A stretch of 64,000 nt of DNA from Adineta ricciae. Taxonomy: Eukaryota; Rotifera; Eurotatoria; Adinetida; Adinetidae. The stretch spans positions 434,001 to 498,000 of the forward strand of contig CAJNOJ010000036.1 of assembly GCA_905250025.1 (NCBI GenBank). The letters run 5' to 3'. Each line of letters starts with the position of its first letter. Positions within the stretch are counted from its first letter, which is position 1. The position numbers were made by a program, and so were the translations under genes. Under the pieces are notes generated by a model that did not search any database, had not been told where the DNA came from, and was given only the letters and a program-made list of their open reading frames with translations. Positions 38,877 to 48,900 of the stretch are shown piece after piece.

Positions 38877-40666
38877 AAAAACTGAATTTCTATACTTATT
38901 CGATATATTATGTTTGTTTTCATCTTCATTGAAGTGAATTGTGGGTTTTCTGTTATCTCATAATCATTGTAGAACGAAAATAAATAAAGCTAAAAAAAAA
39001 GAGCACGGTGATTATTAATCAAGGGAAAGTCTGGTAACAAGGTTAGAAAAGTCTGGCAAAGGTCATTCTGTAAATCATCGGAGACATAGGTGTCAAATCC
39101 GTCATAGTTCGATCTTTTGCAAATCCTTATACTCAGATGGCAAGGATTACGAAGAGGAACAAGAACATATGAGCTTACCGGGCTTTTTTTTCATTTCTCA
39201 AATATCTCCTTGTATGCTATATAAACATCAGATCATTTTTTTTCGTAGGGAATGATGAGAAACTTCGATGAATGGTAAATATCGAGTATAAACGTCGAGA
39301 TACTTATTAGTAAGTGGTCATAGGTCGATGTACTTTTAGAGTACACTGCAGATGAAAAGGAATGAGATGAATTCTACTGGGTTGTGTGGCATATCGTGAT
39401 GTAATTATCAATACGATGTTCTGCTGTTTGAGCTCGGTATCCTACAGTTTCATTAGACTTTCACATGATTGTATCGCGAGAGTTTGACGTCACCCATCTG
39501 ATTAGCGGTATTGATGCTTAGTGAATATCATTTACTTCTTAGTATTAGTTCTAATATTTATCGTCGGTTGGACAAAATTTCATTTGTGCAATACACAGAT
39601 TACCTCCGAATAAATTCATTGACGTTTCTTCGAGACTACTCGTGAAGTCAAAGGAAATCAACCTCGACGGCGTTTTATTTAGTTTCTAACTAACTAGCTA
39701 ACCATCATTTGTCGCTCAGAGGAGACAGACCCCAAACGAGCATAAAAAATGTAATGGCAAGAAAAAGAAGAAATCCTTCATCGTAAACTTAGCGTGTGAC
39801 AATCGTTATTCGCAATTTTTTTGGATAAAATGCAAGTAGCAGCTTCTAACGATAAGATAAGTCAAACCGCGAACATGTTTTCGTAAAGACGAGTTCATAG
39901 TCATCCCAATAAAACTGGAATTCCATTCGTCGTGATCGTAGCTGAGGTATAGAATTTGTGAAAAACGTAAGGAGATTTGTATCTTTCTGCTCAGACGGAC
40001 CAAATTAACATCAGAGATGTTTATCGTCCGCAGAAATTTTCCCATTTGTAAAAAGTAAATGACAGTGTTAGTTTCTATTAGACGAGGCAATTCATTTGCA
40101 GCTTAATTATTTCAATCATGTCGAGCTCGATGAGCTCAGCCCACGAGTAGCGAAAACACTGTCTAGTAGATACCCAGATGGCAAATATATCGCATTTACT
40201 TCCGAAGAAAATAGAAAGAGAAAATTTCCATTGGGATTATAATTGATTCTCTGCAAGAATCCGAGAATTTCGGGGTCGATCTACTCATTTGAATATAAAC
40301 AAACCGGCAAACTTCTTCTTTTGTAAACGATTTTTATCTTCCCGGTAACATTCATTACATTGGCGCAAATCACGCGCATCGATTACCTTCTTGACGCGAT
40401 TCTCAGCGGCGACACGTTAATCATAGTATTTATAGCTCATCCGGGATATTCGTGCTTCGTTAACTCTGACTTGTTTGTGTTTTTCTATTGCTTAGGCAAA
40501 TGTAATTATAATAGCTCAAGCACGATCCGTCTATTTTCATTCTCGCCTCCTCAATTAGTTTTTCTTCGATTAAGAAAAAGATAAAATAAATACCAATAAA
40601 CATATTCGAAAAATTCCTCGCACGCTTATCCAGCTGAGTTAGTTGTTCAAAAAGAAAACTCGATGA
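38877..40666. other. 1.8 kb without a supportable gene
   Basis: A poly(A) signal for ERH lies near 38981. A minus-strand frame at 39806-40090 (94 aa) has no recognisable motif and no good intron signals, so I do not call it. I see no repeats. Confidence 0.45.
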
Positions 40667-41776
40667 ATGTCTTTTTTTATTCATAGAAACGTTTATCTAA
40701 GGAAAAGCGTGTCGGTTTTCATGAGCCGAATCAAAACAACTACAATCGATATGCTTGATCTTGTGTCGGAGATTTTCTCGCGCTATTGTTTAATAATGTT
40801 ACTCGTCCTGGGTACTATTGGTTTAACATTCAATACACTGATATTTACTCGTCAAACATTTCGGCAAACTTCGTGCGTACATTACTTTCTAGCGTCAACA
40901 GTTGCCAATTATTTCGTTGTATTCTTTATTCTACCATCACGAATTCTGTCTGATGGATTCAGCATCGATCCAGGTCAATATAACCTATTCTATTGTAAAA
41001 TACGATTTTACACATATTTCACTGCGAAATCACTATCATCTTGGTTTATTGTTCTCGCATGCTTTGACCGACGGATGTCAAGCTCGCAGAACGTTCATCT
41101 ACGAGCATTTGCACGTCCATCCGTGTCACGTTTGACAATAGTGATAACGACATTCATCGGTCTTATTTTCTACGCGTACGTCCTGTACTTCTATGAAATT
41201 GGCCCCAATCGAAGCTGTGATTCGCGTCCAGGCTTCTACAGTGTATTCAACGATAGTGTCTATCTCATTGGATACAGTATAACTCCACCTTTACTAATGC
41301 TAATATTCGGTATCTGGACAATAACAAATACCAGACGTCTTCGTCGAATAGCTCCTCGTGGTCGACGCATCTCGATTCTAAATAAACGCGATCATACATT
41401 GATGCTAATGCTCTTTCTTCAAGTTATTTTCATAACTGTAACCACTGTACCGCATGCAGTACAAAAGTTGTACTCCACATTAACGATTGATGTACCAAAA
41501 GATGACTATACTAAAGCAGCTGATAATGTTTTCATAGTTGTTGTTCGGGCCGTGTCGTTTTTCAACCATTCCTGTACATTCTATATCTTAACTTTAAGTG
41601 GGAAAATGTTCCGAGAAGAATTATATCGAATTTTAAGGAAGATGACATGTCGAAGACCGTTGCAAGCAACTCGCAATAATCAACATTTGAGAACGTTAAC
41701 ACATGCGATCAAATGTACGGCTGCCGATCGTCCAGTGCAAGTCAAAGAACGAACAGCAAAACAAAACGTACCATAA
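40667..41776 (+). CDS. Rhodopsin-family GPCR
   Basis: Single exon of up to 369 aa. The true start may be the ATG at 40721 or 40751, since the first 28 residues are poorly conserved in character and an AG follows the first ATG. Seven hydrophobic segments are seen; TM1 reads MLLVLGTIGLTFNTLIF, and a Cys precedes TM3 (LFYCKIRFYTYF). The DRY box is DRR (ACFDRRMSSS). TM7 ends CTFYILTLSGKMFREELYRI, a strongly altered NPxxY followed by a basic amphipathic helix. N-glycosylation is possible in the second extracellular loop. It belongs to the same bdelloid-type intronless receptor group as those at 2715 and 24971. Ligand unknown. Confidence 0.86.
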   Translation: MSFFIHRNVYLRKSVSVFMSRIKTTTIDMLDLVSEIFSRYCLIMLLVLGTIGLTFNTLIFTRQTFRQTSCVHYFLASTVANYFVVFFILPSRILSDGFSIDPGQYNLFYCKIRFYTYFTAKSLSSWFIVLACFDRRMSSSQNVHLRAFARPSVSRLTIVITTFIGLIFYAYVLYFYEIGPNRSCDSRPGFYSVFNDSVYLIGYSITPPLLMLIFGIWTITNTRRLRRIAPRGRRISILNKRDHTLMLMLFLQVIFITVTTVPHAVQKLYSTLTIDVPKDDYTKAADNVFIVVVRAVSFFNHSCTFYILTLSGKMFREELYRILRKMTCRRPLQATRNNQHLRTLTHAIKCTAADRPVQVKERTAKQNVP

Positions 41777-42175
41777 TCAAAGATTCAATGGTAGACTTTA
41801 CTTACGAAGTCGAAGTTCACTCGAACAAAAAAAAATAGTTGGATAGTTTTAATTCGAATATAACATAAAAGAGAAGAAAATCATGTACAAGTGTTATATT
41901 ACAGTGGGTTCAGAGAGTTTGTTTAGAATATATCGTGATTTGTTGTTTCCTATATTTAATATTCATTCATAATTCTCTACTGCAATTGCCTTTTCGTGTC
42001 GATATTAAAAGAATAATTGAACGCCTTTGATTTATTATGCTGAATTCCTTTGATGTGAGTTAAAAGATATTTTTCATCCGCGCAGTTACTTCAAAAGATT
42101 CTGTGTCTGAAGAAAACTACTAAAGAAGAAACGAATTGTGCTACTCGGTATACTTGGTTCGATTACTGTAATAAA
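41777..42175. other. Intergenic, no gene
   Basis: About 400 bp between two genes on the same strand. I see no clear promoter motif or repeat. Confidence 0.45.
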
Positions 42176-43333
42176 ATGATGTTTCTTCTTACTCTTCTGT
42201 TCTTCTTCTTCTTGGGTGTTCCAGCTATTTTTGGCTCGTTTCAAATTGGATTCATCAAGAATACCTCGATAAGAACTAATACAACGTTCGTTTCTTCACA
42301 TGATTCAAAATGTTTCGATTGTCTCTGTGATTGTTTGTATAACAAGATACAAAATTCTTCGAAAAAAACTCCTTGCTATGGAATAAACTGTTTCCCGTCT
42401 AATCATACATGTCAACGCATTGAACAATTGTGGATTCAAGAATCTGATCTAGTTTCTATGAACACTTCGGATAGATTTATTATAACGCACAGTATCAACT
42501 TCTGCTCGTGTTATTCTCCACAGAATCTGTTGAATCAATACACAAATGTCACTCCAATTGCAATCTCACATCCATTTGCTCGTTATGTATTGTATAATCC
42601 GTATGATAATACACTAATTGTACTTGGAGATAATCTAATTGGTCAATATTACGTATCGAATTTAACTCGATTTCGAACTTTATCAGTAACTATTACACCT
42701 TTAGCTGCTGTAGTTGATTCGAACAGTATTTATGTAGCATTTGGTGACAACATGAGCGTGAGCAAATATGATATGAAGCTAACGTTCAATCGTTCAGTAT
42801 CTATACCAACAACATCATCCTCTAGTTTCTGCTATGGCCTGGCTCTATGGAAAAATGGCTTATTTGTTACTGATGATCAGAAGAACTTGATTTGGTTCAT
42901 TGATTCAACTACAATGAACATATCATTGTACCTAAAATTGACAAATTACAGCATCGAGCCATTTAGCATTGTTGTTTATAATAATGTTCTTTATATTTCG
43001 CAGTTGTCATCTGCAGTAATCTATGTTTATGATCTAGTTTCTAAATCAATGCGCAGTTTAACATTTCCTAATTCAACTGCACTGTATCGTTTAGGTATGG
43101 ATCCATACTGTAACCGAATTTGGTTTGGTACGCAATCCACAACATTTAGCTCAGTGCCAGTGATTGATCTTGCATCGCATGAACCAGCTGTTTATTACGC
43201 AAGAGGTGCTTTAACGACTGGGCCAACTTACAAAATTGAATTTGATTCGAATTATGCAATGTATACTGTGGCAGTGCATGGAAACTATTTTTACAAATAC
43301 CCGATGTCCGCAATATTCTGTGATAAGAACTAA
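42176..43333 (+). CDS. Secreted beta-propeller-like glycoprotein
   Basis: Single exon, 385 aa. Signal peptide FLLTLLFFFFLGVPAIFG; then a Cys-rich stretch (CFDCLCDCLYN, CYGINCFP) of about 60 aa; then about 250 aa of repeating beta units of the type NSIYVAFGDNMSVSKYD, NGLFVTDDQKNLIWFID and NNVLYISQLSSAVIYVYD, typical of NHL/SGL-type six-bladed propellers. There are about ten N-glycosylation sequons and no membrane helix after the signal. The function is unknown. An extracellular recognition or binding protein is an inference from the fold. Confidence 0.8.
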   Translation: MMFLLTLLFFFFLGVPAIFGSFQIGFIKNTSIRTNTTFVSSHDSKCFDCLCDCLYNKIQNSSKKTPCYGINCFPSNHTCQRIEQLWIQESDLVSMNTSDRFIITHSINFCSCYSPQNLLNQYTNVTPIAISHPFARYVLYNPYDNTLIVLGDNLIGQYYVSNLTRFRTLSVTITPLAAVVDSNSIYVAFGDNMSVSKYDMKLTFNRSVSIPTTSSSSFCYGLALWKNGLFVTDDQKNLIWFIDSTTMNISLYLKLTNYSIEPFSIVVYNNVLYISQLSSAVIYVYDLVSKSMRSLTFPNSTALYRLGMDPYCNRIWFGTQSTTFSSVPVIDLASHEPAVYYARGALTTGPTYKIEFDSNYAMYTVAVHGNYFYKYPMSAIFCDKN

Positions 43334-43765
43334 TGAGTTCGAGCGCATGTTTGTTTTTTGTTAGGTGAAGAAAAATTGTTTGATTGATGTGTCTTCGCCA
43401 GATTTATTAAAATAAAAATGCTTATGGATTTGCATATTCTGCTTTTCACTGAAAACCACTTTTTCGGCTTCAACACATGCGAAAAAGTATTTTCTCTCAC
43501 GACAAAGTTCACGCGGAAGCGTCCGGTTACGAGCCCTGCAGAACATTTCATCAACGCGAAGTTTCTCAGTTAATTTCACATTACGATAAAGGACTTACGA
43601 GAGCAATTGGTTATATCTCATGGTGATTTGTAGTGTTTGTTTCTGACGATACAATCTGTGCCTATCAATCAGAACAAAAGAAACAAATACTTACAAGTGA
43701 GAATTGTTTTTCATCTGAGTAAGAAATTATATTTGTTAGTTTCAACAATCGGATTTCGACGAGCG
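43334..43765. other. Intergenic with likely 5'-UTR intron
   Basis: A GTGAGA donor near 43694 and a TTGTTAG acceptor near 43740 could form a 5'-UTR intron of the next gene. I see nothing else. Confidence 0.4.
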
Positions 43766-44633
43766 ATGACACGACAACGCAATGCGAGAATATCAACAGA
43801 TCGATCGCAGCAGACAATTGGCAATGTGAAGATAGCGTTTCCGGGTTTCAATCAGCGTCGTGCTGATCCTGCCAAGCGATTTAATCGCGTGTCGGTTCAG
43901 TGTGTTACCAATCATTCCACAGCACCATCAAGGTTTTTTAATGAGTATATGACGATTGAAAAAGAAAAAGCAGCTCAAACAGGACGATGGATATTGAATG
44001 TTATCTCTGCTCAAGAAGCGTATCAAAACGATTGGAATGTGTCAGAACAACAAGTACCTAATGTAAGATAAGCGAGAGGAATGATTGTGTTATCAAATCT
44101 TGCGCTTTTCTAGAAGACAAAACACAGTCTTCAATCGAGAAAATCTAGTAGAGTTGAACCAGTAGAAGTACGCTCGATGAAGTCAAAATTCAAATTTAGT
44201 TGTTGTTTGTTTGTAAATTAAGAATTCAACAGGTCGGTGTTTCCATGTCCCACTTCCTCAAACCCAAATGAGACCAAGTCAAAATCAATTGCTACCACAG
44301 CCGCAATTCATTTCGACAGCAACTGAGAATACTCGTGCGCATCGTTTATCCGAACTTTCCGATATGACATCGATTGAAGATGTTCATACAACAAACATTT
44401 CTGATCAAACCTCACACATAAAATCGGTCGATTATTCTACAGATGATTTCGAGAACGAGTGAGTAAACTCCTAGAGCAAAAATTAAACAATGGATTCGAT
44501 TGTGTCTATCTATAGTGATGATAGTGCTTGTATATCAAAGCGAATGTTGATTATTTTTTCGGTAATCGGAGCGATTGTTGTTGGTGCGATCATTATTGGT
44601 GTTTTTGTGACAGTATTCGTTGCTGGGAAATAA
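43766..44633 (+). CDS. Tail-anchored membrane protein, unrecognised
   Basis: At least four exons. The first (43766-44062) encodes a basic segment (MTRQRNARISTDRSQQTIGN) and EKAAQTGRWILNVISAQEAY. A small second exon begins near 44114. A third, around 44235-44459, is rich in Ser/Thr/Gln with a charged end (SVDYSTDDFENE). The last, from about 44516, encodes a single helix IIFSVIGAIVVGAIIIGVFV and ends AGK. The helix at the extreme C-terminus and the lack of a signal peptide suggest a tail-anchored protein. I do not recognise the family. The boundaries of exons 2 and 3 are tentative. Confidence 0.62.
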
Positions 44634-45156
44634 GTAAAGTTATATGATTTGATGTTATATTTTCAATGTTTACGCTATTCTTACAAGTGCTTGATGTAAA
44701 TTTTAAATTAAACTTGTTTAATAATATACATATTTCTTAATACAAACATAGACAAAAATACTATAACGGACGTGCGTATACAAGAAATGGAAGAGATCTT
44801 GGACAGCAGATATGCGTGTGTATTCCGCTCACAGATTCAATCTGAATATATATTTGTGGAATGTTAACCCTTTACGACCGGATGTTGCCATTTGGCAATA
44901 TGTTGACAAACAGTTCTGTGTTAGTTCTTTGAACTTGCGGATGGAATACGGTAGCATCCATATATAAATATAAAAGATGCAGAATATGCAGTATTAATAT
45001 TTCTTTCTAGTTGTCTTCTGCGAACCGGTCGGCAAGGGTTAAAATCGAAGTTATGCAATCTTTGTTGAAAGTAGCCGATCGTGTAAAATAAAAGACATAC
45101 AAAGTCAAAAGTCGTAAATAAAGCAATGTAATTCAATGAAGAGTCGAAGAAGTCTT
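44634..45156. other. Convergent intergenic region holding a MITE
   Basis: Lies between the 3' ends of the tail-anchored and thioredoxin-like genes. The middle third is the piggyBac-type MITE listed separately. The rest shows nothing. Confidence 0.5.
44864..45042. mobile_element. piggyBac-type MITE
   Basis: TTAA at 44864-44867 and TTAA at 45039-45042 flank a 171-bp segment. Its ends are CCCTTTACGACCGG on the left and, read on the other strand, CCCTTGCCGACCGG on the right: 12 of 14 match. The TTAA duplication with CCCTT-type inverted ends is the mark of piggyBac transposition. The segment has no coding capacity, so it must have been moved by a transposase elsewhere. Next to the left end lies a short palindrome (TTGCCA-TT-TGGCAA). 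The match between the two ends and the intact target duplication suggest a fairly recent insertion, though age cannot be measured from one copy. Confidence 0.8.
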
Positions 45157-45651
45157 TTATGCTCTCCCACACAATTTTTCTAAGAATACTCGAAGTTGGT
45201 ATTCTTTTGGATCCGTTATGTCCTTCAGGGCTGTTATTTCTGTCTTGAGATTTTTCTTCTGCGTGGCGATGTCTTCAGGTTCATCATCAGCATCGTCGAA
45301 TCGACACACAAGTTCGCCGTCGCGGAAGAAGAGGAACGTTGGACAACTTTGAACCTTATGCTTCTTTTCTACTGAGTCAATTGCCGAGGACATGAATAGA
45401 GATTTGTAGAAGTGAACATCATCTCTATATTCGTATATGGCCTGACAATAATTCAGATGAGTTTCCACAGTTTCTCCTTTAGCGTACCTATCATTATAAA
45501 ATACATATAAAATATTTGCGATTAGGTATCATTATTACCGTTCATTGAACAGGATAACGACAAGTTTATTTTTTTGGATTGCATGATTGATTTCATCAGC
45601 TGTGAAAAGCTCTTTGGGCGCGGCACCAGCAAATCTACTCCTAGTAGCCAT
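45157..45651 (-). CDS. Thioredoxin-fold protein without CXXC
   Basis: Two exons join in phase, 45651-45539 and 45487-45157, giving 147 aa. The N-terminus reads FTADEINHAIQKNKLVVILF, as in the first strand of thioredoxin. Where the WCGPC redox site should be, it has FNERYAKGETVETHL with no cysteine. The cis-Pro element SCPTFLFFRDGELVCRF is clear. A charged insert (DDADDEPEDIATQKK) and a C-terminal extension follow. No signal peptide. The fold is well supported, but thiol-disulfide activity is not expected. A binding or chaperone role is inferred. Confidence 0.82.
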
Positions 45652-45900
45652 CGCACAACACTAAAACACGGGAAAATGACGAATGTGTTCTTTCATCACA
45701 ACAAAAAGACACTTATAAATCGAAGAAAAAATTTTAAGGGAAAAAATGTAAAAAGTCGAGTCACCATGGTTGCTGTTGTTGTTGTTGCACCTTGAATAGG
45801 AAGATGAATGAAAGAAAATTGCAGAACTGTATTACATTGTATAAATGTGGTGTACATTTTTTTTTCTAGAAACAAAACGCTCTACGATCATCTTTCAGAG

Positions 45901-48900
45901 ATGTCTGCTAATCGAGTGAAGACTATAAATGAAAACCAATCGCAGACAATGCTGGATATGGAACAGCAGAAACCAAAATGGGTACATTTGGTTTCTGATG
46001 CGATAAAGAGCGAAAATTGGAAAAGTAAAACATGCCGTGCCTACTCGAGTAATTATCCAGAAATGAGTAATCAGATGGAACCGTGTCTTTGTGGTCGGTT
46101 ACCACGCGCTCATAGTTTCGATGGTACGCCAAATGAAGACTTACTCAAGAACAAAAAATTTAAGAGACAAAAATTCCTTGTTGAAAAGGAGCTGACTGTC
46201 TATGGACAGATTAGCAATGGCGCTAAAGTACGTATCATACTCAACACATTTTTTTAATGAATATATAAGGTTTACAGCATTTGTGAATGAGCACACAGTC
46301 CCTTAGGAGTCTTGATTTTAATGTATCAGCACATTTTTTGAGAAGCTTGGGTAACGTCTAGTTTTTTTCCATGCGTATTATCATAAAAATGAAAACGTAT
46401 GAATTCTGAAGCGCAACTCTCACGTCTCAATTCTAGTCATAACGAAAAGGGAAAGGGTATCGAACGATCAAGTGCATGATCATTCGTTAGTATCAGAAGA
46501 TATCAACTGTGTTCCTCAATGCGGTTTTATCAACTCTGTGCTAATGGTATGTCATATGTGATTTTATAGTTTATCCGATGGAATGTGGATACAACAACTC
46601 GATTTAAAACATTGAGCAAGATCATCAAAGAAAATGTTGGTATGAAGCCTCACTTACTCATTAGCTGTTTCGGTGGAGCCGAAAATTTCGTTATGACTGA
46701 CACGCTGGAAAAAGAGTTTATGATTGGTATCGCACAAGCGGCAGTTACAGAACGTATACTATAGTCTCAATTCAGAAATTCCTCTATCTTTACTGATCAA
46801 TATAGATGTGTGGCTTCTAACAACTGGCTTGAACAGCGGCGTTTCAAAACTAATTGGACAATATGTGCATCGCTATAGACTGCTGAACAAATCCTCGATT
46901 GTGCCAACCCTAATCGGAATGACCGGTTGGGGAACAGTAACAAAGAATACGAGAGAAGTGCTCGAAAAGGTACAGCTGTTTAGTTACTCAATCGCTATCC
47001 ATTATTTGTGTGTCTGGCGTTTTCTTTTAGGCGGCCTACAAATTACGGTATAATATGTACGCCAGTTTAAATGACTCAAGCGATTTAGGGACACTGGACT
47101 ATGATGAAAACAAAACACTTGATAGAAATCATTCACATTTCATTTTATTGGATGACGGAAGCATAGGCGATTTCATCGATGATGCTCCACGTTCGGATTT
47201 TGTCGATGATGTACGTGACATGCTAGGATGTCAGGCTATAACTATCATTGTTGAGGGTGGTCTCAATACTATCGAAGTGATTCAAAATGATCTAAAGAAG
47301 GGACAACCTGTAATTGTCATACACCGAAGTGGTCGCATAGCAAACGTCATTGGCACTTTACTGGAATCATTGGGTGTAGAAGCGCAACCGACGTACGAGA
47401 AATTTTCATTCAAATGAGTAGTTGGTGTACAATAGAGCTTTTATTTAGAGAGAACGATGTGATAAAACTGCTCGATCATTTTTGTTACAAACAGTGGTCA
47501 GAATATGACGAAAATGTTAGCAATGTGAGTGACTTTTTTTACTTGAGGATGTTTTTTCTTTTTACATTCACACACTTTCTATTTCAGATTGATGAAGCGG
47601 AAATTAGGGTAAGATCACAGTGGCGAGCCAGCTGAGAATACACAATATATGTACCATCACACTTAATTTTCTTTAAAATATTTTTGATGTTAAGAAACGT
47701 AAAAAGGGCAAATCGGACATCGTTACTGGCATCATACGCTTGTTTCAATCCAATTATCGCAAATACTTAAGTCTATTTGATCTCGAACGTGATTCAAGTC
47801 TTACTGACAGCATTTTCAAAGCAGTGGACTCTGGTTGGTCTCTCTGTACACATTCCAAATTGTGACATAACACGAGAATTTGTTTTCTAGTTCAATCTGC
47901 CTCAAGCCAGCAAGAAGAAAGCTTTCTCGAATTAGCCATCAATTGGAATTATGCAATTCGTGCAGAGGCAATGTCTAAATCTCTCGCGGTACGTGTCTTG
48001 AATTTATTCCAGAGTTCAATGTCACTGTTCATGAACATATTTATAAAATTTTTAGTACGATCAAAAATTATATTCGAAATTATTTGAACAAGCGCTGATG
48101 AAAAATCGGCCGACTCTGGTTGATTATTTTCTCAGACGAAATCATAATCCTTTTCTAACGGATGCATTTAATAAGCTTTCTGAAAATGGCAAACATATTC
48201 AGGATACTAGAAATCCGTCTGAAAACAGAACATCTACAAATCAAACAGGACCTCAAAACCAAGTGCAGTTTGAGGAGTCAACACAAGTCAAATGTGCTAT
48301 CAAATTCATCCTTGAGAAGCTCTACAGGTCGCTTGACAGCCAAAAATTTCACGTGAGACATATTCATGTAAAGCAGATGTATTCTTCTTACTTTTGAGTT
48401 GTTCTTCTAGGGTTATAGCGTGCCGACAACATTGGAGGAACTTGATGCAAATCATAGCCGACTAATTGGACCATATACCGATTCATTCTATTTTGCGGAA
48501 AGGAAGAACAGTCAGCTTGCTCAGAACTTTAAACTTTTAACTGCTCGTTGTTGGACGTGTGAAGATAATAACATGCCACCGCCGAATAGTGCAGTTGAGA
48601 GAGCATGCACTAAACCGTTCGGTACTCAAGAAATGTTACGCGAACTTTTCTTGTGGAGCGTTTATGCTGGATATAAAGATATGGCTTTCATTCTTCTACT
48701 ACAAATAGAAACACGAATGATAGCAGCGTTGATTGCAGCTTGCATAGCCCAACATCTGTCCCAAGCTGCTGATACTTTAGATGTGCAGCATAAATATAAA
48801 GAACATGCAAAAGAATACGAAGCCTATGCTACAGAATGTGTGAAAGAATGTTACGAGCACAATGAGCGACTTGCTTGTCAGTTGATGCTACGTGAAAATC

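Noticed and set aside
39806-40090. Minus-strand 94-aa frame
   Set aside because: No recognisable domain and no splice sites that extend it.
44921-45172. Minus-strand 83-aa frame
   Set aside because: It runs across the MITE and the 3' end of the thioredoxin-like gene in another frame.
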